From positions 5,848,895 through 5,910,894 of the forward strand of contig RPFO01000104.1 in NCBI GenBank assembly GCA_009746045.1: a stretch of DNA of 62,000 nucleotides, given 5' to 3'. The DNA comes from Mesostigma viride. Its lineage: Eukaryota > Streptophyta > Mesostigmatophyceae > Mesostigmatales > Mesostigmataceae. Position numbers and translations under genes: made by a program. This document shows, piece by piece, positions 31,856-41,229 of the stretch. The stretch's first letter is position 1; every line of letters starts with the position of its first letter. The notes beneath the pieces were generated by a model. The model had not been told where the DNA came from, did no database searches, and worked only from the letters and a program-made list of their open reading frames with translations.

Positions 31856-32525
31856 TGATCGGGTAAATTGCAATAGACTCGCCTTTTGATGACGAACACG
31901 CCGATCTAATTTTTGGCAGCCATCGCCCAGGATTTCGCAAGTTATCGCCAGCGGCCTGCCCAGCAGATCTCGCTATTTTTCTGCACATTATGGCGGCACC
32001 ACGCACGTGATCAGTGTGCCTGCGCCCCCTGCCCTCGTCTAGGTGCTATTAAACGTAGCTATGGAGGTCCCCGCATCGTCTTCAGCTCTTGCCGCCGATT
32101 CTATTGATGCCCAGATTGCTGCAAACAAAATCGCCCACGACATTGTCGTCGCCAAGAACGCCGCTAACAAGCGATCCAAGACTTCGGAAGCAACTTCGGA
32201 AGCAACTCCGATAGCTGCTGAAACCTCCTTGCCGGACGCCATTTCTTCCTCATTCTACATGCCAGGCCAGCGTTTGAGCCTGGCAGACATCGATACCTTA
32301 CTCGCCTACAATGACGCCGCTGTGACAAGCGTGCTGAAGCTCCGCAACGACAACGACGCCCCGATTCGCCACCCTAAGAGCGGCCAGGTTATGGAGGCTG
32401 CTTCGGATGAATGGCCTCATTGGGATGAGCGCCAGCGTCGGCTTGCCTGTCTTATTTCGTGCTGCCCTGAACTTGTCGAGCTGCCGGCGACGACCATCGC
32501 CATCTTGTGTAAGTTAGGGTCTTAG
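31856..32525 (+). CDS. ORF with leader resembling the ORF1 retroelement family
   Basis: The leader at 31,865-31,920 resembles the 5' leader of the ORF1 elements (CGCCTTTTGATGACG versus CGTCTTTTTATGACG in the others). An ORF opens at 32,061 (in-frame ATG also at 32,043) and encodes about 155 residues: an Ala-rich N-terminus with KKAANKRSK-like basic residues, then [19 protein letters not shown]. It ends in TTGT|GTAAGTTAG, which looks like a splice donor, or at TAG 32,523. The C-terminal ORF1 domain is absent. It is a 5' ORF1 fragment or an exon of a CACTA gene; I cannot decide. Confidence 0.4.
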
Positions 32526-32548
32526 GGGCAGTGCAGCTTGTCTGGGCG

Positions 32549-32643
32549 ATGATTACTCTGATGATTACTCTGATGATTACTCTGATGATTACGCATGATT
32601 ACGCATGATTACGCATGATTACGCATGATTACGCATGATTACA
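32549..32643. repeat. GATGATTACTCT and GCATGATTAC short tandem repeats
   Basis: Four copies of a 12-bp unit run directly into six copies of a 10-bp unit that shares the core TGATTAC, showing a change in repeat period. Confidence 0.9.
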
Positions 32644-32945
32644 CCGGTATTACATAGGAAGGAGTGACTATGTACTCCACCCTATGTACTCCAAGAGTAC
32701 ATAGGGTGGCACACTATGTACTCCAAGAGTACATAGTGTGGAGTACATATGATCCGGGATTTCCGAATAGGGGACTGCCGACGCGGTGAGACACGCCCGT
32801 ATTACATAGGAAGGAGGGACTACCTATGTAATCCACACTATGTACTCCAAGAGTACATAGGGTGGCACACTGTGTACTCCAAGTGTACATAGGGTGGAGT
32901 ACATATGATCCGGGATTTCCGAATAGGGGACTGCCGAACTCGAGG
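32644..32945. repeat. Two direct copies of a cruciform-forming unit
   Basis: Each about 140-bp copy starts ATTACATAGGAAGGAG and ends GATTTCCGAATAGGGGACTG. Inside, CTATGTACTC-CAA-GAGTACATAG hairpins occur twice. In copy 1 an outer stem (TATGTACTCCAC with GTGGAGTACATA) encloses both, so the strand can fold into a three-way junction. Copy 2 has changes that weaken one hairpin. No ORF. Confidence 0.8.
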
Positions 32946-32949
32946 CCCC

Positions 32950-33955
32950 CAGAGTACTAACTAGGCTGACTATGTACTCGAGTCACGACGCAGTGAGATA
33001 CGCCAAGCCGCCCGAAGCAGATCTCTGCATGCGCCACGTGTAACGAGGGTTCTGCTTGCGAATTCGAATTGCGATGAGCCGTTGCAGACGCGCCGCCTAG
33101 ATGTTTGAATTCCATCAACGAGCCTTGAACGAGCTGGTAAAGTTTGCCTGCCCTTGCATCACCTTGCGCTGGCTATGCCGATTGCAGTCCAGCCGACTGA
33201 TAGTGGTGCAAGAATAACGCCCCCCTAAACCCGCATGCTCACGATGCTTGAAGAAAAAAAAGCAAAAGGCGCACTAGGATGCATGACAAGCCCTTTTGGA
33301 GCCCCAGTTTAGCATGATTCGGTCATCCGTTTCCAGCCATCGGCAGCGCCAACTCCGATACAGCTTACTATGGCGTAGTCGGTAGCCAGCTACACCGCTT
33401 TTCTTGCCTTTGTTACTACATGCAAACTTCAATTCGTTACATCGTGCGCCTGCGGCATATTTAAGAAAGCGGCTGCAAGCGCACCTTGCTGAGCCAGGTA
33501 CACAATGTCTTCAGTCAGCGACCGCGTATGCATGCCACGTTTAGTCGCATCGAGTCGCGTAGACAATGCGTTCCGGATTAAATTGTTCACCGTTCAATTG
33601 CTCAGCGCTGCCTGAATGCAGCGCGCTTTATTACTGATTCTGTCCTCTTTGCATGCATTGCAGTGGATTGTATGTTATTTTCACGTTGTCCATCTTTCCA
33701 CTCGCTTTCATTGTTTACCAGATACCAAAAGTCTCCCACGAGGTAGGCGACACTTCAATCTCGCTTATTTTACACCTGGCACACCTGGGCTTCTCTGTAT
33801 GTGCCGATGCCCATCGTAAGTTGTTGAACGTTTTTTGCCCTCCATGGTTTCCAATTTTACTAGGAGTTCTTAGGAGCTCTCTCTCCATTGACTTCTCTGT
33901 CTCTTTTGCTTTGGCCATGCCATGTTAGGGTAATGTCTTCCTTGCTGCCATGCTA
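32950..33955. other. CACTA interior, no gene recognised
   Basis: About 1 kb of unique sequence. Short frames (for example at 33,616-33,928) lack protein-like composition. Nothing else is seen. Confidence 0.35.
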
Positions 33956-33959
33956 GCGG

Positions 33960-35268
33960 GCCCACGTGCTTGTTCCTTGTCAAAGTAGGGAGGCTCGCGG
34001 GGTAGGTGGCTGGTCATGCTTGTACCTTATCAAGGGAGGGGCCCACGTAGGGTAGGTGGGTGGGCATGCGTGTACCTTGTCAAGGGAGGGATTCACGTAT
34101 GGTAGGTGGGTGCACGAGCTTGGTCCTTGTCAAGAGGCACATACGTAGGGTAGGTGAGTGCACGTGCTTGTTACTGGTCAGGGGAGGCATGGATGTGGGG
34201 TAGGCATGTGCACGTGCTTATTCCTTGTCAAGGGAGGGACGCACGTAGTGTAGGTGAGTTCATGTGCTTGTTCCTTGTCAAAGGAGGGGTGCACACAGGG
34301 TGGGTGGGTGCACGTGCTCGTTCCTTGTCAAGGGAGGCATGCATGTGGGGTAGGCATGTGCACGTGCTTGTTTCATGTCAAGGGAGGGATGCAGGTAGGG
34401 TAGGTGGGTGGGCTTGCTTGTTCCTTGTCAAGGGAGGGATGCACGTGCGGTAGATGAGTGCACGTGCTTGTTCCTTGTCAAAGGAGGGGTGCACATAGGG
34501 TGGGTGGGTGCACGTGCTCGTTCCTTGTCAAGGGAGGCATGCATGTGGGGTAGGCATGTGCACATGGTTGTTCCATGTCAAGGGAGGGATGCAGGTAGGG
34601 TAGGTGGGTGGGCATGCTTGTACCTTATCAAGGGAGGGGCGGACATCGGGTAGGTGGGTGCACGTGCTTGGTCCTTGCCAAGGGAGGGATTCACGTACGG
34701 TAGGTGAGTGCACATGCTTGTTCCTTGTCGAAGGAGGGGGGCACTTAGGGTAGGTGGGTGCACGTGCTTGTTGCTTGTCAAGAGGCACGTACATAGGGTT
34801 GGTGGGTGCACGTGCTTGTTCCATGTCACAGGAGGGATGCACGTAGGGTAGGTGGGTGCACGTGCTTGTTACTGGTCAGGGGAGGCATGGATGTGGGGTA
34901 GGCATGTGCACGTGCCTATTCCTTGTCAAGGGAGGGACGCGCGTAGTGTAGGTGAGTTCACGTGCTTGTTCCTTGTCAAAGGAGGGGTGCACACAGGGTG
35001 GGTGGGTGCACGTGCTCGTTCGATTCTTGTCAAGGGAGGCATGCATGTGGGGTAGGCACGTGCACGTGCTTGTTCCTTGTCAAAGGAGGGGGTGCACATA
35101 GGGTAGGTGGGTGCACGTGCCCGTTCGATTCTTGTCAAGGGAGGCATGCATGTGGGGTGGGGCATGTGCACGTGCTTGTTCCTTGTCAAGGGAGGGACAC
35201 AACAGGGTATGTGGGTGGTTTTGCTGGTTCCTCGCCATGGGAGGGACGTAATAGGGTAGGTGAGTGCA
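33960..35268. repeat. About 51-bp minisatellite, roughly 25 units
   Basis: The unit is GTGCACGTGCTTGTTCCTTG followed by TCAAGGGAGGGATGCACGTAGGGTAGGTGG. Unit length drifts between about 48 and 54 bp, with many single-base differences. Frames across it give a repeating peptide (CLFLVKGGVHTGWVGAR), but stops and length changes interrupt it, so coding use is unlikely. Confidence 0.9.
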
Positions 35269-35600
35269 CGCATCATTTTTTTCCTTATTCTCAGCCCATC
35301 AACTAGAACTTTCAGCTGCCAGTCCTCACTACTCTACGACCGTAACTGCATTCGGGTTCATGTTAAATACGTTGCGTTTTTCTTGGACGGCATGGAAGAT
35401 GCTGTCATTTTCAAGAGAGGGATGCACGTACGTATTGGTGGTGGTGCACGCATCGTCCCTTTTCTTACTAGTTGCCTGTGTACTAGAAATTTCAACTGCT
35501 ATTCCTCGCTACCGTATGGCCGTAACTGCATTCGGGGCATTTTGCGTTTTCTATGAGTGCGTGACAGTTGCTGTCTTACTTGGACAAAGGCGGAATGAAC
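35268..35600. repeat. Tandem pair of about 170-bp units
   Basis: 35,268-35,445 and 35,447-35,600 share CTAGAAHTTTCARCTGC, CGTAACTGCATTCGGG and GACRGTTGCTGTC (degenerate letters mark differences), with about 75-80 percent visible similarity. The following 400 bp to the subterminal array hold no recognised feature. Confidence 0.65.
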
Positions 35601-36002
35601 TGCAGGCAATCCGGAATGATTAAGACGGGAAGTTGGTCAACTCGCACCAAAAGCGGAGCCGCCATATGGACGGCGGTACCTTTCAAATCAACATGGGCGA
35701 TTACCCCTGGCCGAGCGGACTTGAGGGTGACAACAGCTTCAAGACGCCACCCTCATCGGCCAAGGTTCTACTGCCGTAACGGCTTGATTTATTACCTAAG
35801 ATGTTCCGTGAACTTCATGTGCGTCATCTCCACGATTTCATCATGAAGCCCACGTTGACAACATCGGATGGAAGTGATTCGTGCAATTGATTATTAATGA
35901 CTTCTTAAACATTTTAATGAAATGCCTAATTCAAAAATGCATCTTGAAAAGCACCATATCATGCAAGCCACTCACCATAGCCGGGGTCAATGCATTTTAG
36001 AA

Positions 36003-36504
36003 TTCGGGGCCATAACCCGGACAGGCTGCGTTGTAGGCATGGGTTACTATTATTACTGGGGCATAACCGGCCCCGTAACCACCGCAGTAGCCAGGGTTAA
36101 CTACTGGGCCGTAACTACTGCAGGTTACGGGACGGTTGACGGACCCGTAACCAGGCCAGTAGCCAGGCCCGGTTATCAGAACTGGTCCCGTAACCATGCG
36201 GTAACCCATCCCGGTTCTCAGAACTGGTCCCGTAACCATACCAGTTTACCGCCCGGTAACTTCTACTTGGGCCGTAACCATGACCGTAACCCAGATAGGT
36301 TACGGGCATGGTTACGGCTCCGGTAAAAGTTACCGCCCAGTAAACGTTCCGGTAACTATTACCGCCCGGTAACCATTACCGGCCGGTATTTAGTCTGTTG
36401 CATTCCGGGTTACCGGCCGGTAACCTGGCCGGTAACCTTAAACGTACATGGTTACTGGCCAGTAACCGCCCCGGTAACCTCAACCGGGGCGTTTACGCCC
36501 CGTA
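36003..36504. repeat. Right subterminal GGTTAC array of the CACTA element
   Basis: About 500 bp with several dozen CCGTAACC, CCGGTAACC and GGTTACCGG words in both orientations, including the palindrome GGTTACCGGCCGGTAACC (36,408-36,425). It mirrors the left end but is not simply tandem. Confidence 0.75.
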
Positions 36505-36520
36505 AAATTAACTCCTAGTG

Positions 36521-37141
36521 CACCAGCACACGGGGACCCCGTGGGAAGCAGCACGGCACACCGGTGAAGGCCGTCGGCGGGCGCTGAGTGGCGGGGAGCG
36601 GCGCCAGCAAAGGCAGGACGTGGGGCCTGCGGCGTCTCCCCAGCCGGGCCGGCAAGCGCGCGCACCACGACCCGACCAGCGCCCGGCCTGCCCGCCGGGG
36701 CCACGGAGGAGGCAGTGCCCACCGGGGAGACCCCCAGCGGAGGGGGATCGAGAACGCCGGCGCCCCTCCCCGGGGGACTCGCCAGCGCGCCCGCGACCAC
36801 CCCACTGGGCCCCGGCAACGAGGCCGGGGGCTGCGGCCGAGGGGTCGGGGAGGCAGCTGGCCCCGGGGCCCGGTGGGGACCTGGCAGGGGACCCAGCGAG
36901 ACCGGGGGCGGGCCGAGAGGAAGCGCAGTCCCAGGGGGCGGCACAACAGCCCGGCACAATGGGCAGCGCGGCGCGGAGTGGAGCAAGCTGCGCGCGATGC
37001 ACGCGTGATGGAATGTGTGGCCGCACGCGGGCAGGCGACACAAGCCATCCCCCGGCCGGAAGGGCTCAAGGCAGAGGGCACAGGAGCCCGACTCGGGGTC
37101 GTCCCCCTCCAGAAGGGACCGGACATGAGGGGGGGGCGGGT
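36521..37141 (-). CDS. 5' part of the LINE ORF: RING finger and start of zinc-finger region
   Basis: The frame reads a complete RING-H2 signature, CALCLEPF, then CRLPACGHTFHHACI and RCPLCRAVV. RING fingers normally act as E3 ubiquitin ligases or as protein-binding zinc modules. A proline/alanine-rich linker of about 130 residues follows, then CAVLLPTGSPCAG, where the CACTA element cuts the frame. Deleting the element and one CA joins it in frame to VFHNRNLLCQHLRAVHP at 22,907, completing a C2H2-like finger. The reading frame is open over the whole block. The apparent ATG further upstream lies in the target DNA beyond the LINE end. Confidence 0.7.
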
Positions 37142-37277
37142 TAATTATATATGTGGCTGTGCATGCACGCAAATACTACAGTAGTATACAATTAATGCAT
37201 GTAGTATGTTTGCATGGTGCGATGCTATGTGAATATACTGAGCTGCATGTGAGTACAGGTGTGTGACTCGTGGTGTG

Positions 37278-37330
37278 CATTAATTAATTAACTGAATTAA
37301 TTAATTAATATTAATTAATCTCGTGTCCCC
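37278..37330 (-). repeat. Hairpin plus (ATTA)n tail of a small retroposon end
   Basis: On the minus strand GTCCCC-AAC-GGGGAC is followed by ATTAATTAATATTAATTAATT. This has the same layout as the other retroposon 3' ends in the window. Confidence 0.5.
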
Positions 37331-37629
37331 GTTGGGGGACCACGGAGGCTAAACAGGTGGGGATGTGATAAGTAACTCACATATTCTCACCTTCCATACA
37401 ACAACCTTGTTTTCCAGCAGGCTGAAGAGCATGACAGGTGTCTATGAGCTCGCCAGCTCCTTGCAACGGTGATGCCGCTCCCAGGCAGCTAGGGTCCTTG
37501 ACTACGCAATATAGAATGTCTATCGTGTGAAAACCTCCATACAGGAAGCGTAGCAAAGCCAGATAACTGCCCGATCAATTCTGGGTAGCTTTAGGAAGCA
37601 ATGTGGCATACACAGCGTAAGGAAAACCA

Positions 37630-38100
37630 TTGAAAGCTGCGGAAAATCTGATAGCACAACTGCAACAAGTGGAGAACAAAATAGCAAGAAAAACCCAGAA
37701 ACGGCGCAAAAAGTTTCATGCCAGGTTCATTAAGAGCGCAAACAGACTGGGCGGTGACATGCGGCAAATCAACGTACCACGGCCGGCATTATTTCCTACC
37801 CAGGCGCGCAAGAAAAGCCAGCCAGCCATGGATGGATTAACCACGGATCGCGCAGGCCTGAACGAAATCATTTTAGAAATGACAGGAAATGGCCGCAGAT
37901 CGAAGATGCTTAGGTTATTTTCATGGTGTCCGTTACTAAACGGCTCTTGCTGCATCAAAATAACCCACGAATATCGAGTTCTACCGTCGCAGGCACACAT
38001 GCTAGATTATTCATCGCGGCCAAATTGTTGGATGAGACCCCCGTGCAAATCTGTACCAACAAAGGCAGCGAATTTGCAAATAGTGCAGATCTTGCTATGA
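37630..38100 (+). CDS. Hypothetical ORF in the hAT interior
   Basis: 157 codons. The first half is lysine/arginine-rich (ENKIARKTQKRRKKFHARF) and could be helical and nucleic-acid-binding. The second half is less protein-like. It lies in the hAT element's own sequence left of the right subterminal array, where a transposase gene end might be expected. No hAT dimerisation motif or zinc BED signature is seen. Confidence 0.3.
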   Translation: MKAAENLIAQLQQVENKIARKTQKRRKKFHARFIKSANRLGGDMRQINVPRPALFPTQARKKSQPAMDGLTTDRAGLNEIILEMTGNGRRSKMLRLFSWCPLLNGSCCIKITHEYRVLPSQAHMLDYSSRPNCWMRPPCKSVPTKAANLQIVQILL

Positions 38101-38705
38101 AACATCATAATAGAACATCACTTTTAACCATCGGCTTATTAATTTTTTCGCCTGTCGCCCGCCGGATTAGCCATATTTTAACGGAACGCACGTCGCCATG
38201 GCCACCTCCGCACGGTGCGCGCACTGTGCACCACAATGTCAAAATAAGATCGCGTCGAATTGTGAAAGTTCAGACGGGTCAGTACTTAGTAGAGATACGA
38301 AATCTGTGGCTTCAAATCGTTGCCCTGTCGTTCTGGCATCGCAAAACGTAAAAAAACCGCGGAAAATACGGCATTATACGGTATTATACGTCATTATGCG
38401 TCATTATGCGCTAAAACGTATTACGTATGAAAAATTATACGCTAAAAACCAGCGCATAACGTATTATACCGTATTATACCGTATTATACGGCGTATGATC
38501 TCACACTGCGCTCCTTGTAATTATGATATGCTCACGCGGCTCTTATGGCACCCACAGAACTTGCCGGATCGTGTATCGTGTCCGATTGCTGCTCAGTGTG
38601 GCATGAATCCGTCTGGCATTCATGAAGGAGAAGGGGGGTCTCTGCGGACTCTGCCCTTAATTGCTTCCTGTTGTGCACATATGTACATGCGGGGATTAAT
38701 TAAAA

Positions 38706-38776
38706 GCACTCCGGTGCTCCGTGACTCCCCAACGTACCGGAGCACGAGTTTGATTAAATAATTAATTAATTTTCAT
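38706..38776 (+). repeat. Hairpin plus ATTAATTAATT tail
   Basis: GTGCTCCG pairs with CGGAGCAC around a 15-nt loop, followed by GTTTGATTAAATAATTAATTAA. Probably the 3' end of a truncated small retroposon. The stretch 38,777-39,030 has no recognised gene; it shows repeated TACGCGGACCT words at 38,871-38,935. Confidence 0.45.
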
Positions 38777-39042
38777 GGGTTTCGGCGGGTAATCCAGACG
38801 GCTGGTCCAGAACGATACGGCGAGTAGGTATATAACTGGCTGGGTTGGCAAATACGTGTACGGGGTATAATACGCGGACCTAAAATACGGGGTATAGTAC
38901 GCGGACCTGTAAAGTACGCGGACCTAAAATACGCGACAGTTTTTTGTGGTCCCATTGTCAGTCACCCAATAATTAGCACGCTCCTTGATGATGGTCATGC
39001 AGTTATTGCAACTGAAATTTGGTGTATATGCTTATTTATTAA

Positions 39043-40970
39043 ATTAAAATTAAATTATATTATAACATGACTCCGTTGGGAGATCATGTAGCACATATTC
39101 CCGTGGATAGATGGAGGGGGGGGGCAAAGCCGCGAAACCGAACTATAATCTAACTCTAAGCTAATCTAATCTAGAAAACCCTACTTATTCTACTCAGCAA
39201 AGCGCCCCTTCCGCTTGGGGGGGGGGGGCTTGCCCACAGGGGCGGGCGTATGAGCCTGGACAATGGTTTTCCACCTCCTCTTGTCCTGCATAGCAGTCCA
39301 AGCCAGAGAGAGGGAGTGAATGCGATGTTCAAACTGCGCTGGGACCACTAGGTCAGCCATCCTGCTGTGGGTAGGTCATGACATGTTTGCCTACCTTCTT
39401 AGGAATGTCCTTAGGGCCAGGCCAGGTCAGGATATGCCGTCCTGGCTGGCCAAGCCGCTGTAGGCCGGCCAGACCGAGGGCGGTGTCGACCTGGCTGGTG
39501 CGAGCAAGATGTCCTACGAACAGTGCTATCCTACGCTGTCTAATCTCGTCCGAAATGCGAGGCATGCCCTGGTACAAAGATTCTAAAGACCTATGCGTGT
39601 CCAACCCTACATTCAGGGCCTGACGGAGCATCCTGGTTACCGTGCCGTTTAGCTTGGCCGCCAGCGTGTCCGTGAGCGTCCCTGCCTCGGCGCCATACGT
39701 GAGCACCGTGAGGACCAGGACCTTGAGGATCGAGCATGCGCTTGCGGTGCTCGCCGAGGGCCTTCGAGTGCCGGTAGGTTTTCAGCGAACGATGCCGAGC
39801 CCAAGCCAGGCCGATGCGGGTCATCCACATCGGCGGCGGTGTCAGGAAGCATGCTTCCCAGCAGTTTAAAGCGATCACGAAACGGGACCTCCGTCCCGTC
39901 TAGCAGCCGTGGTAGCGGCGGGCGACTGGAAGCCCCAATCACCACCATAGCCTCAGCACTACATTTCGCCGCCTAGGACACCTTTTTTAGCGGGGAATGT
40001 GGTTCGGTCTAGTAGGGGAAAACGGTGGCAGGTCTCCGAGCGTCAGATACTAGGAAATTTCGTTACGTTCGTATCGAGAGTAGATTTCTGACAATTTTCC
40101 TCGTTCGGACAGAGCCACAGTGATTTTCAGCTTCCGTCCAGTACCAAAGCATGGACCTAGCAGGAATTCCGTCAGACATCTCGGTAGTAGCAATTTTTAG
40201 TATCGAGCGCACTTTCGCTAGTGTTCAGTACGAATTCGGCCTCCGTCAGGTCAGCAAGCGGCGTGGGAATATACTGAACCGAACAAAACGGTGGACTGTA
40301 CTAAGAAATTCGTACTCAAATTTCGTCATCGGAATCGGAGGGAAATATTCGACCAAGGACTAGAGATTTCATCGAATTTTCAGAATTGGCCAATTGATGC
40401 CAAATGGCGCGATTCTAGATAACAAGTGTTGCTTTACTGGTATCCGACGGTGCCGAACTTCGAAATTGAATTTGTAACCCCCGCCGTGTTGACGGAACCA
40501 CATTCTCGCATAAATTGGGTTTCCGCGGTGGCGAAATGTAGTGAGTTTTGACACTAATCTCCAACCCCACCGCCCGCGCCTCCAAGCCCAGACAGTCCAG
40601 CCTGACAGTCTGAATGTGCTCGGGGCGCGCGATGAGGGTGGTGTCATCCGCATAAATCAAGTCGGCTAGGCGGTAACCAGGTTTAACCCCGCCGTGCGCG
40701 CTGTCGTTAAGGATGTCCAAGCCAGGCTCGAACCCCGTAAGAGCAGTAAAGCGCGCACGTGCCCGGCGCATGACGTGATCAATGACAATAATGAACAGAT
40801 ATGCCGGGGACAGGACACAACCTTGCCATGTGCACCCCGTGGTGAAGGGGGAATGGTGGGGTGGTGCCTTCCGCAGTCCGCACTACTGCCTGTGAGCCCT
40901 CATACAGTCGGCGAATGGCAGCAATAAACGCAGGTGGCACTCGATCCAGAGCTAGGATGGCTCAAAGAGC
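39043..40970 (-). mobile_element. 5'-truncated APE-type LINE with 12-bp TSD
   Basis: The TSD is CTTATTTATTAA (39,031-39,042 and 40,971-40,982). On the minus strand it runs from inside the RT domain (LAL, before RVPPAF) through YADDTTLIARPEHIQ, the C-terminal domain (GMPRISDEIRQRRIA, GRHILTWPGPK) and PPPPKRKGRF to the stop, then a 3' UTR with ATCTCCCAACGGAGTCAT and a TTTAATT tail. It has frameshifts near 39,700-39,850 and 40,625. It is the same family as 52,836-56,008 and is split by a CACTA MITE. Confidence 0.88.
39957..40543. mobile_element. CACTA MITE (587 bp) inside the LINE copy
   Basis: Termini CACTACATTTCGCC at both ends (one inverted) with a 2-bp TSD AG. Removing the element and one TSD restores the LINE sequence GTCAAAACTGAGGC, as in the longer copy at about 55,100. 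The interior is non-coding. Confidence 0.88.
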
Positions 40971-41019
40971 CTTATTTATTAACATCATCCGTTTGTGCCC
41001 TGCAATCCTATCAGCGCTT

Positions 41020-41225
41020 CGTTTACAGCCGGATCCGTCGGATCCGGCTGCCGGATCCGGACGGATCCGGCTGTGGAGAAAAGTACCCGGCGCGGATCCG
41101 GCCAGACGGCTGGCTCTCCTAGGTGCCGGCGCGGCGGGGCCCACCTCATGCTGAAAGGTACACACCTTATACCGCAGCCTAATATATCCTGAAAGGTACA
41201 CACCTTACACCGCAGCCTACTGTAA
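41020..41225. repeat. GGATCCG palindrome cluster and a tandem pair
   Basis: Six GGATCCG/CGGATCC words crowd 41,030-41,102, able to form several alternative hairpins. Then CTGAAAGGTACACACCTTA with CCGCAGCCTA occurs twice (41,148-41,181 and 41,188-41,221). No gene. Confidence 0.8.
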
Positions 41226-41229
41226 TATA

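Larger units (their letters stand above)
22909..36520. mobile_element. CACTA (En/Spm-type) transposon, 13.6 kb, with GGTTAC subterminal arrays
   Basis: The TIR is CACTAGGAGTTAATTT, perfect at both ends (22,909-22,924 and 36,505-36,520), with a 2-bp TSD CA. The flanks rejoin one LINE reading frame exactly, which is strong independent proof of the boundaries. Both ends carry long arrays of GGTAACC/CCGGTTAC words in both orientations, as expected of CACTA subterminal transposase-binding regions. The interior is mostly minisatellites, a duplicated 2-kb segment and degenerate exons. I do not recognise an intact TNPD-type transposase, so the copy is probably non-autonomous. Confidence 0.82.
19575..37141 (-). 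mobile_element. LINE with restriction-like endonuclease, split by a CACTA element
   Basis: The TSD is TAATTATATAT (19,564-19,574 and 37,142-37,152). LINE sequence is 37,141-36,521 (5' part) and 22,908-19,575 (3' part), about 3.95 kb in total. Domain order is RING finger, proline-rich linker, C2H2-type zinc fingers, reverse transcriptase, CCHC-like knuckle, restriction-like endonuclease. After the stop at 19,722, about 145 bp of 3' UTR include the hairpin GAGTGATTTCACTC and an AT-rich tail. The 5' end has no in-frame ATG before the RING finger, so it is probably slightly 5'-truncated. It is related to R2/NeSL/Utopia-type elements by domain logic; the clade is not determined. Confidence 0.78.
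18930..38508. mobile_element. hAT-type element, 19.6 kb as it stands, inflated by nested insertions
   Basis: The TSD CGCTCCTT is at 18,922-18,929 and 38,509-38,516. Termini are CAGAGTGAGATCGTACG and, reversed, CAGTGTGAGATCATACG, again followed by ATACGGTATAATACG-type subterminal repeats (19,250-19,310 and 38,365-38,500). Own sequence appears to be 18,930-19,563 and 37,153-38,508, about 2 kb. The rest is a LINE and its CACTA passenger. No hAT transposase catalytic region is recognised. A third CGCTCCTT occurs by chance or duplication at about 38,981, so the pairing should be checked, but matching termini plus TSD make the boundaries convincing. Confidence 0.72.

Noticed and set aside
31236-32006. 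Glycine/glutamate/arginine-rich protein on the minus strand
   Set aside because: It is the translation of the CCCT/CCT microsatellite.
33960-35268. CRISPR-like array of regular repeats
   Set aside because: Units are contiguous variants of one sequence without distinct spacers, the setting is eukaryotic, and no cas genes are present.
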